Positions 15,471 through 22,859 of a DNA stretch of 39,915 bases are shown here, piece after piece; within the stretch, counting starts at the first letter, position 1, and each line of letters opens with the position of its first letter. The stretch is from contig JAUWTM010000017.1 of the NCBI GenBank assembly GCA_030614715.1, forward strand, positions 1-39,915. The letters run 5' to 3'. The notes under the pieces were generated by a model. That model saw only the letters and a program-made list of their open reading frames with translations. It did not search any database and had not been told where the DNA came from. Position numbers and translations under genes: made by a program. The stretch comes from Planctomycetota bacterium. GTDB lineage: Bacteria > JAJVIF01 > JAPKYR01.

Positions 15471-17138
15471 TTGAGTACCGCCGACATCACACGTGCTGCA
15501 GTACTGGTTACGTACTTCGTAATCGTAATCGTCATGGGTTTCATCGCCCGGGGACGGTTGAAGGAATCTCCCGATGGATATTTCCTCGCGGGACGGGGTC
15601 TGGGCACGTTTGTCCTGATCGGTACGATGGCGGCGACTAATTTCAGTGCGTTTACGGTCTTCGGTGCGTCGGGAGCCGGTTATCGCGACGGGCTTGCGTT
15701 TTTCCCGATCATGGCGTTCGGCACGGGATTCATGGCCCTGACATTCTGGATTATCGGTCGAAAGGTCTGGGCGCTTGGGAAAGAACACGGCCTGATCACA
15801 CCATCGGAATTAATCGGAAAGTTATATAACAACCGCTGGTTAAGCGGCCTGTTCGCACTTGTGCTCGTAATTTTCACGATTCCTTATCTTGCACTCCAGC
15901 CGATGGCCGGAGGCTACGTGCTCGACGGGCTTTTCGGATTCGGCCAGACATGGGGAGCGGCAATCGTAACAGCGGTTATCCTGGTATACACGCTTCGTGG
16001 CGGGATGAAGGCTGTCGCGTGGACCGACGTGTTCCAGGGAATACTGATGGTCGTCCTGATGATTGTCGCGCTGGTAATGGTCGTTAATTACAACGGCGGA
16101 CTTGCATCGGCCTCGTCACAGGTGATAGCTGAATGGCCGGAGCTGTTCTCACGTCCGGGTGGAACGGCCAAATACACGCCTGCTATCTGGTTCAGCTTCA
16201 TGTTCCTCTGGTTTCTCTGCGATCCCATGTTCCCCCAGTTGTTCCAGAGATTCTATTCGGCGGGTAACGAGCATGCGCTTGCACGCACAATGCTCTGGTA
16301 CCCGGCTATATGCACGGTGGTTTTCATCCTGCCGGTCGCGCTTGGAGTGCTTGGACACCTGTCGTTCCCGGGACTCGAGGGCAAGGAAGCGGATTCCATT
16401 GTCCCGATGCTCGTTACCTCGATTGGTGGGGATTTCATGGGGACATTGATACTCGCGGCGGGACTTGCGGCGCTGATGTCGACAATGGACTCCCAGCTTT
16501 TAACACTGTCGTCTATCTTCACACGTGACATTTTGCCCTTTTTCAGGAGGAGCGATACATCAAACGGATCATTGTCAATCGGACGAATCTTTGTAGCAGG
16601 ACTAGCTATCTGCGGGTTCCTGATCGCGATGAATCCCCCGGACACCATTCTTGATTTTGCAGTTAAACAGGCTTTTACAGGGCTGGCGGTTCTCTTTCCG
16701 ACAGTCCTGTTCGGGTTATACCTGAAAAATCCGAAACCCGCTGCTGCCATCTGCTCGATTCTCGTCGGGGAAGCTCTTGTTGTAGCTTACGAACTGCCAG
16801 ATCTTGCACAATATCTCCATACATTCGGTTTCCTCCCGGTTTTGACGGTAATTGCCGCGTCCGTTATAACGTACGCTGCACTCCAGTTGGCGGTCGGCCA
16901 GGTGGAGCTGCCACCGATTCAGCCCCGGCAGGTCGGTTTCGCAGCGGGTTTCGGCATCATCTTCGTTTTGGCGATGGACTTCTGGCGATGGGGAGAGGTC
17001 GGGCAGGTTGTGCTGGGACTACCGGTGTGGGCGTGGTATTTCGTTATGTTGAGTGTTCTGCAGACTATATTGATGCTGTTCTGGTTAAGGTCAGAGCACG
17101 TGAATAAAAAGGCGGTCAGCGAAGTTCCGGATCCATGA
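15471..17138 (+). CDS. sodium:solute symporter (SSS family)
   Basis: A 555-residue inner-membrane transporter with about 13 hydrophobic segments, expected to use the sodium gradient to import a small solute; the substrate cannot be told from sequence. Family features are ESPDGYFLAGRGLG after TM1, TNFSAFTVFGASGAGYRDG in TM2, RGGMKAVAWTDVFQG, and AALMSTMDSQLLTLSSIFTRD near TM8-9. The TTG at 15471 is chosen because GGAGGA lies six nt upstream; the longer frame from ATG 15438 runs back through the terminator stem. The start is immediately behind a strong terminator-like hairpin, so expression probably depends on read-through. Its 3' end overlaps the convergent kinase gene by 23 nt (17116-17138). 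Confidence 0.88.
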   Translation: MSTADITRAAVLVTYFVIVIVMGFIARGRLKESPDGYFLAGRGLGTFVLIGTMAATNFSAFTVFGASGAGYRDGLAFFPIMAFGTGFMALTFWIIGRKVWALGKEHGLITPSELIGKLYNNRWLSGLFALVLVIFTIPYLALQPMAGGYVLDGLFGFGQTWGAAIVTAVILVYTLRGGMKAVAWTDVFQGILMVVLMIVALVMVVNYNGGLASASSQVIAEWPELFSRPGGTAKYTPAIWFSFMFLWFLCDPMFPQLFQRFYSAGNEHALARTMLWYPAICTVVFILPVALGVLGHLSFPGLEGKEADSIVPMLVTSIGGDFMGTLILAAGLAALMSTMDSQLLTLSSIFTRDILPFFRRSDTSNGSLSIGRIFVAGLAICGFLIAMNPPDTILDFAVKQAFTGLAVLFPTVLFGLYLKNPKPAAAICSILVGEALVVAYELPDLAQYLHTFGFLPVLTVIAASVITYAALQLAVGQVELPPIQPRQVGFAAGFGIIFVLAMDFWRWGEVGQVVLGLPVWAWYFVMLSVLQTILMLFWLRSEHVNKKAVSEVPDP

Positions 17139-17772
17139 AATCGTTATTGATTACTACTGTGTCGGCTTTGACGGCAGGATTGACAGAACCAAGATAGACC
17201 ATCTGTCCGGGAATGTAGCGTTTTTTGTAGCGGTCGATAACAGACTGTTCTCCACCCAGTAGTCCTGCATCGCGTTCCACCGCTCTTTTCAATACAGTAT
17301 CGAAAGTCACATCAACGAAAATTGTGTAATCCCAGAGATCGATGAGCTCTTCCCTCAGCAGGAATACACCGTCGAACAGGAGAATTGAATCTGGAGACGC
17401 GGTCAGCTCCGGCGTTTCAACCTTCGAGTCCGTCCGGAAATCGAACTTCCCGGTCTGAAATTTCAGAGATCCTCCGGGACCGAGAGGAATCAACAGCAGG
17501 TTCTTAACTGCATCGTAATCGAAAGAATCGAAATAATATCCCTCAGGGGAATCCGCTCCGCGACTGTAACGTACTTCCCGCGGATTATGAAATCCGTCGA
17601 TTGTTGCCCTGATTACAAGACGTCCCGATGCTCTTACGATCTCTGCAAGTTCGTCGGCCAGTGTGGTTTTACCTGAGCAATCGACTCCGTCAATTGCTAC
17701 CCGAACCGGATGCGGTCGTTCGATTGCGAGAATTATACTGACGAGTGAATTAAGAAGTTGTTTTCGTTCCAT
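17116..17772 (-). CDS. uridine kinase-like P-loop phosphotransferase
   Basis: Predicted cytoplasmic nucleoside-kinase-type enzyme of 218 residues, close to the usual Udk length. Visible motifs: Walker A GVDCSGKTTLADEL (about residues 28-41); TIDGFHNPREVRYSRG, like the substrate-binding YYxDDFHxP region of this superfamily; SPEGYYFDSFDYDAV; ILLFDGVFLLREELIDLWDYTIFVDV (Walker B and following strand); and RAVERDAGLLGGEQSVIDRYKKRYIPGQ, an Arg-rich lid. Udk in the strict sense phosphorylates uridine and cytidine, but this subfamily is divergent and the substrate is uncertain. The ATG at 17772 lacks a Shine-Dalgarno and has a perfect TATAAT ending 11 nt upstream. It lies 35 nt after the 1171-aa lipoprotein gene. 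Confidence 0.7.
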   Translation of the reverse strand: MERKQLLNSLVSIILAIERPHPVRVAIDGVDCSGKTTLADELAEIVRASGRLVIRATIDGFHNPREVRYSRGADSPEGYYFDSFDYDAVKNLLLIPLGPGGSLKFQTGKFDFRTDSKVETPELTASPDSILLFDGVFLLREELIDLWDYTIFVDVTFDTVLKRAVERDAGLLGGEQSVIDRYKKRYIPGQMVYLGSVNPAVKADTVVINNDFMDPELR

Positions 17773-17783
17773 TCAGGGGATTA

Positions 17784-17789
17784 ATTATA
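17784..17789 (-). promoter_or_regulatory. perfect -10 box 11 nt from the kinase start
   Basis: TATAAT on the minus strand, followed by TAATCCCCTGA and then ATG. The transcript would begin about five nt before the start codon. No clear -35 is seen. Confidence 0.4.
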
Positions 17790-17807
17790 CTTGCCATCCG
17801 CCAGGAT

Positions 17808-20800
17808 TTACCACTCGCCGTCGGGCATGACCTTCATCAGGAACGCATCGCCGTTCATCGTGTCACGGTAATCCTCACCATCGCCGGGCTCGAAGTCCAC
17901 GCCGTAGCCTGCAATGCTTCCTGAGATGAACGCATTACCGTTTGAGTCGCACGAAACACCGTAGCCGTTGTCCATCGGGGTTACGCCGCCCCACGTGCGT
18001 CCCCAGTTGTACCAGCCGGATGTGTTGAAACTCGAAAGGAATATGTCGTACTCACCGTTGGACGTCAGCTCATCTGTTCCGGGGCCGGGATCGAAGTCGC
18101 ACGTTCCCTCGAAACTGCCAATTACATACAGGTAACCCGCAGAGTTAACGTCAACTGACCATCCATACGTGTTTACATCTAATCCACCCCAGACCTTCGC
18201 CCAAAGGTGTTGTCCGAGAAAGTCGAACTTGCTCACGTACGCATCGTAGCCCTCGCCATTCGATATATAAACTTCCGCACCGAAGCCGGGATCGAAATCC
18301 ACAAATCCCTCATACCGTCCGGTAATATAGACATTGCCGTCGGGATCGGTCGTCAGCTCGAAACCGTAATCGTCCTCGTAACCACCCCAGATCCCAGCCC
18401 ATTCGAAGTTTCCTGACAGGTCGAATTTGCTGATGAAAGCATCGCACCCGCCAAGTGCGGTTACAGAGACCGAGTCGATCGGATCGGGATCCATGTCGAT
18501 GTTCTCACCCGCGACGTTACCGGCAAGGTACAGGTCGCCGAAATCTCCGACCTTGAGAGCGTACCCGTGATCGTAACCCTCGATCGTTGTGTCCCCGCCA
18601 AACGTGTTCGCCCAGATGTAATTTCCATCCGCATCGAGAGACAGCATGAAGACATCGTACAGCCCGAGAGCACTCCTAGTGTCATCCCCGGTACCCGGAT
18701 CGAAATCGACATCTTCAGTGAAGCTTCCAGTCAGGTACACGTTTCCGAACTGGTCAGAATCGATTCCTGAACCCTTATCCTCGTGATAACCTCCGAACGT
18801 CTGCGCCCAGAGGTAATCGCCGTCGGTATCGAATTTAGAGACGAAAATATCGTAGCTGCCGACAGCCGAGTGCTGGTCCTTCTCTGTAATACCCGGATCT
18901 GGGTCGAAATCGACATTTGTGCCCTTGAAAACACCAATGACAAACGCATTGCCGTCAGGATCGACTGTCAGGCCGTAGCCACGGTCGTACGCGATTCCAC
19001 CCCACGTTCGTGCCCATTCGAACTGCGCGAGTGAATTGAACTTGCAGAGAAATACATCAGTTCCACCGACCGCGGAATGAAGGTCGGTCAGTACCGGGTC
19101 AGGATTAAAGTCTACATCCGTGTCCCTGAAAATGCCTGCAATGAAAATGTTACCGTCGGAATCCAACTCGATGTCGTACGCAACTTCATTGCTTATCCCA
19201 CCGAAACTCAGTCCCCAGCCCGATTCCTCGATGCTGAAGTTCCCGTCCGATATGTCCCTCACGCTCGGATCGTCCATCGAGCTGATCCTGACCCTCGCGG
19301 TTGTCGATGGATCGTTGGGAACGGGCGACCACGTGTATGAGCCGGTGTCCTCGACATCCGATGCTATCTCGTTCACAGTCGACACGAAGTAATCGGTCGA
19401 ATATTCTATTTTCAACGTGCCCGTGAAATCGATAGTCTCCCACTGTATTTCGGCATCAAGCCCTGCCTTCCATTCCTCACCACCATCGGGTGACAGAACC
19501 TCGATTGGCGGGTCGTCGATAGTGAAATCATTATCGGAGATGTCGAATATCGATGGCTGGAGCATCGAGCTGATTCGAACGCGCACTGTCTCCGATAAAT
19601 CGTACGGAATATCCTCCCAGAGGTAGCTCCCGGTGTTGGGAACGTCAATGTCGATTATGTGGAAGTCACTTACGAACTGATCCTTGGAGTATTCGATGAA
19701 CAAGTTACCCGGTACGTTCTTCCATACCCATCTTATTTCTCTTGCGGTGCTCGACTTCCACAGCTCACCACCGTTAGGGCTGATGACCCGTATAAAAGGT
19801 TCGGTTGAATCGTAAATCGTGAAGTAATCGTCCGATACATCGTTCATGCTCGAGTTCAGCATCGAGCTGACACGAATTTTGACCGTGTCCGCGACAACGT
19901 CGGGAATATTCTCCCAGAGAAAACTTCCGTCGTTGGGTTCGTTGACTGCGACCGGGTGAATATCGGTCTGGAAGTCATCGAGGGAGTACATTATGAAAAT
20001 ATTCCCATTAAGATTTTCGGTTTCCCAGAGGATTTCAAATTCCTTCCCGACCTCCAGTTCCTCCCCGCCGTTTGGTTCGATCACGTTGATCCATACCGGC
20101 TTGTAATCGTGGACCGGAATTTCATAGTAAAAATAACTCGCGAGGTCCCCGACAGCGTCGTTGGGGACGCCGAAGTCGTTCGAGTAATCGATGCCGGGAT
20201 ACATGACCTCGATCCAGACCGGGACGGGATCCATCGAGGTAATCCCGGTAACCGGGATTGCCGTTTTGAACGTGAAGTAATTCAACGCGGAGTAAACCGG
20301 GGTCATGTCCACATCGCCGTCACCCGACCATGCAGGAGACCAGCAATGAATCTCATATTCCTCGATCACGGTGCTGGTGAGTGTCGCGGACCAGTCCCAC
20401 GGGCTTATGTCCAGCCTGACGTTCCCGCCGTTGTCGAATTCGTCGATGTAATACACGGTGCTCTCATCGTCGATATCGACAAGCAGTGCTTCATCGGCAT
20501 TTGCCTCGGGTGGGAAATCGTACAGGCCGTCGGGCGGGTCGGGATTGTTGTAGTTTGCCTTCCAACTGGCGACAATCGCCAGTTTAAACCCGACACCTTT
20601 TTCTGTCGGGAAATGGAAGTACATACGACGCTCGTTTTCTTCCTGCGGACTGAACGATCCACGATGAGCGGCGTTTGCACCCACGTAATCCCATGCATAT
20701 TCCTCGAGGCCGAGGCTGTCTGTGTAGTAAATATACGGGTTTAACTGTGCTGACGGCACTATGTTCGCCAGCCCGGTCGTGAACGCGTTGTAGCCGAACA

Positions 20801-21323
20801 TCTCCCAGATCGATCCTGCGCCCGAAAATTCAGGATAATTGAACCAGCGGGTGAAACCATCGGGATTGAGAAGCGTTTGATCGCTTTCACCAGGAACTGC
20901 GAACGCCTGGGGTCCGGGATATATAACGGATCCCTCAACCATGACTACCGCTATCACGTCGAATCCGGGATACAGGGTTTCCTCGAAGGGATTTTTCAGC
21001 CAGATATCCACCGTCGCATTGATGTACTCGGGTGTAACCTCGTAATCGATCAGATGCCCCTTCATCTCGACAGGTGGTCCGGCGACGAAGTGAGTCACGT
21101 TGCACGTGAACATCGTACCGCGGCTCGGGATCATCTCAACATTGTTACCCGACAGGTCGAGATTGACATCCCAGATCCACCACAGGTGGCGCGACGCATA
21201 CGACGATGCCCGGACAGGGGAGGTGTCCAGTCCGGGGGACACGGGGGACCCTGAGCCCGAACAACCGTATGTGGACAGCAGCAACAGAACGAGCGCTGTC
21301 GCTTTAAACCACGACCTCATCAT
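17808..21323 (-). CDS. large lipoprotein with Ig-like repeats and a seven-bladed SBBP-type propeller
   Basis: 1171 residues. A signal peptide ends in LLLLSTYGC, with the lipid-accepting Cys at about residue 21, followed by SGSGSPVSPGLD. Residues 40-390 form a domain I do not recognise (starts RHLWWIWDVNLDLSGNNVEM; aromatic and acidic, no enzyme motif). Three Ig-like repeats of the Kre9/KNH type follow, each starting V-x-x-P-[ND]-GGE (VIEPNGGEEL, VISPNGGELW, VLSPDGGEEW). The C-terminal 450 residues hold seven SBBP-type units, each with a [FW]GG turn, SDGN/PDGN and a VDF-[ND]-P/DFDPG end. Probably an outer-membrane surface protein for binding or adhesion. GGAG precedes the ATG pair by 6 nt. Confidence 0.85.
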   Translation of the reverse strand: MMRSWFKATALVLLLLSTYGCSGSGSPVSPGLDTSPVRASSYASRHLWWIWDVNLDLSGNNVEMIPSRGTMFTCNVTHFVAGPPVEMKGHLIDYEVTPEYINATVDIWLKNPFEETLYPGFDVIAVVMVEGSVIYPGPQAFAVPGESDQTLLNPDGFTRWFNYPEFSGAGSIWEMFGYNAFTTGLANIVPSAQLNPYIYYTDSLGLEEYAWDYVGANAAHRGSFSPQEENERRMYFHFPTEKGVGFKLAIVASWKANYNNPDPPDGLYDFPPEANADEALLVDIDDESTVYYIDEFDNGGNVRLDISPWDWSATLTSTVIEEYEIHCWSPAWSGDGDVDMTPVYSALNYFTFKTAIPVTGITSMDPVPVWIEVMYPGIDYSNDFGVPNDAVGDLASYFYYEIPVHDYKPVWINVIEPNGGEELEVGKEFEILWETENLNGNIFIMYSLDDFQTDIHPVAVNEPNDGSFLWENIPDVVADTVKIRVSSMLNSSMNDVSDDYFTIYDSTEPFIRVISPNGGELWKSSTAREIRWVWKNVPGNLFIEYSKDQFVSDFHIIDIDVPNTGSYLWEDIPYDLSETVRVRISSMLQPSIFDISDNDFTIDDPPIEVLSPDGGEEWKAGLDAEIQWETIDFTGTLKIEYSTDYFVSTVNEIASDVEDTGSYTWSPVPNDPSTTARVRISSMDDPSVRDISDGNFSIEESGWGLSFGGISNEVAYDIELDSDGNIFIAGIFRDTDVDFNPDPVLTDLHSAVGGTDVFLCKFNSLAQFEWARTWGGIAYDRGYGLTVDPDGNAFVIGVFKGTNVDFDPDPGITEKDQHSAVGSYDIFVSKFDTDGDYLWAQTFGGYHEDKGSGIDSDQFGNVYLTGSFTEDVDFDPGTGDDTRSALGLYDVFMLSLDADGNYIWANTFGGDTTIEGYDHGYALKVGDFGDLYLAGNVAGENIDMDPDPIDSVSVTALGGCDAFISKFDLSGNFEWAGIWGGYEDDYGFELTTDPDGNVYITGRYEGFVDFDPGFGAEVYISNGEGYDAYVSKFDFLGQHLWAKVWGGLDVNTYGWSVDVNSAGYLYVIGSFEGTCDFDPGPGTDELTSNGEYDIFLSSFNTSGWYNWGRTWGGVTPMDNGYGVSCDSNGNAFISGSIAGYGVDFEPGDGEDYRDTMNGDAFLMKVMPDGEW

Positions 21324-21324
21324 T

Positions 21325-21351
21325 AAATACTCCAGTTATTCCTGAGTATTT
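21325..21351 (-). promoter_or_regulatory. 8-bp inverted repeat over the lipoprotein gene's ribosome site
   Basis: AAATACTC (21325-21332) and GAGTATTT (21344-21351) are perfect complements with an 11-nt loop. On the minus strand the second arm contains the Shine-Dalgarno GGAG. A -10-like TAAAAT (21353-21348), with TTCAGA 18 nt upstream, overlaps the other arm, so a transcript from it would not carry the full hairpin. Confidence 0.4.
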
Positions 21352-21409
21352 TATCGACTCTGCCGTGAGAATCTGAATGTTTTGATTCTAATGTTGATTG
21401 GACGGGCTG

Positions 21410-22555
21410 TCAGAAGTCAACCGAAATCCCGCGATCGGTGAGGACATCAATAATATCGTTGGCTGATTCTTCATTGAGGGGATTTCCAGCCAGGCTGATT
21501 ACGTCGTACTCATCCAGACCGGGATTATCGAGTAGCGGAGCGATATCAGTGATCTCGTTCATGTCGATACTCAGCCAGGCAAGGTTAACCAGGCTTGAAA
21601 GTGGGGAGATGTCGGAGATCCCGTTGTCGAAAAGCTCCAGGTCCATGATTTCAACCAGTCCTGCGAGCGGTGATATGTCACTGATCTCATTCGCGCCCAG
21701 ACGGAGGATCTCCAGTTGAGTCATTTGTTCCAAAGGTCCGATATCACTAATGCTGTTACCTTCAAGGTTTAGAGCTAAGAGGGATGTTAAATCCAGCAGG
21801 GGAGTCAGATCTTCAATTCCTGCATTCGAAAGCCACAGGACTTCAAGGTCCACAAGTTCAGCAAGCGGCGCGATGTCTCCCAATGGATTGCCATTCAGTG
21901 TCAGGCTGGTCAGGCTCTGAAGCTCTCTTAAAATGGCAATGTCGCTTATCAGGTTGTATCCGACATCGAGCACTACAAGGTTTGTCAGGCTTCCCAGCGG
22001 TGAGATATCTGAGATCAGGTTTGACGCGAGGTTAATCTCCTCGAGCGATGTCAATGCAGCGAGTGGCGATATGTCTGATATACCGTTTCCTTTCAACCAT
22101 ATGACCTCAAGGCGGGTATTGGATGCCAGCGGTGACAAGTCGGTCACCTTATTTCCAATGATTTCCCCGACTGGAAGCGGTGACCGTCCGCAACCAGTGT
22201 CATTGCTGAAATCCAGTGCTGCCAGACGTCTCAGTCCGGCGAGCGGAGTGATGTCTGTGACCGAATTCAAACTCAGATCCAGCACCACAAGGTTTGTGCA
22301 GTGCTCGAGTCCTTCAAGGTCCCTAATTCCATAACCGCCGGCATATAATTCGGGGAGATATTCCAGATCAGACTGATAAATATTCCCTGACGGTTTATCA
22401 ATCGTTTCTCTTATCGCCTGTTCGAGATTTGTGTCGGGAAAAGTAACCTCCACGTCAGCTCCCCCGGCACCGTACACATTTTGACCGATGGTCAGGAAAA
22501 CCAGGATGAAGAAAACCAAAAACTGTATCATTCTGCTGTTGAAAACTGATCTCAT
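21410..22555 (-). CDS. secreted internalin-type leucine-rich repeat protein
   Basis: 381 residues from the ATG at 22555, chosen because GAGGA lies seven nt upstream and a signal peptide follows at once (MIQFLVFFILVFLTIGQNVYGA); the longer frame to 22624 adds a segment with no role. After a short cap (VTFPDTNLEQAIRETIDKP, typical of bacterial LRR proteins) there are about a dozen 22-residue repeats of the internalin pattern L-x-x-L-x-x-L-x-L-x-x-N-x-[IL]-[ST]-DI-x-PL. One unit near residue 135 has an insertion with a Cys (DTGCGRSPLPVGEI). The C-terminus reads ESANDIIDVLTDRGISVDF. No anchor is visible, so it is probably periplasmic or released. The role is likely protein or ligand binding; the target is unknown. 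The lipoprotein gene follows 86 nt downstream. Confidence 0.85.
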   Translation of the reverse strand: MRSVFNSRMIQFLVFFILVFLTIGQNVYGAGGADVEVTFPDTNLEQAIRETIDKPSGNIYQSDLEYLPELYAGGYGIRDLEGLEHCTNLVVLDLSLNSVTDITPLAGLRRLAALDFSNDTGCGRSPLPVGEIIGNKVTDLSPLASNTRLEVIWLKGNGISDISPLAALTSLEEINLASNLISDISPLGSLTNLVVLDVGYNLISDIAILRELQSLTSLTLNGNPLGDIAPLAELVDLEVLWLSNAGIEDLTPLLDLTSLLALNLEGNSISDIGPLEQMTQLEILRLGANEISDISPLAGLVEIMDLELFDNGISDISPLSSLVNLAWLSIDMNEITDIAPLLDNPGLDEYDVISLAGNPLNEESANDIIDVLTDRGISVDF

Positions 22556-22859
22556 GGATGTGTCCTCAGGGAAAATATGAATGCGTATTAATATAAGTAC
22601 CTGATAAGAGTTCCCGGTCTTCACCTGTGGTTCGATTATACCCGGAGATTCGGTAATTAAGCCAAACGAGATTAAAAATAATTGCTATATATTAAATTCC
22701 GGATTTTTCGAGTGAGTCGGCACACAGATATAAACATATTAGCAATAGGTCGGTGGTTGCTACGATCATATTATGTATTGAAAAATTAGTAATCTGATAT
22801 TGTTCCGCACTCTGTAAATGGATGAGGGGTTCGGATTAATTATCGGAGGAGGGTGACCC
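22556..22859. other. intergenic region between the LRR gene and the histidine kinase gene
   Basis: About 300 AT-rich nt between divergent genes. It should carry both promoters, but I find no hexamer pair with good spacing. No hairpin or repeat of the three families is seen. GGAGGAGG (22846-22853) is the kinase Shine-Dalgarno. Confidence 0.4.
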
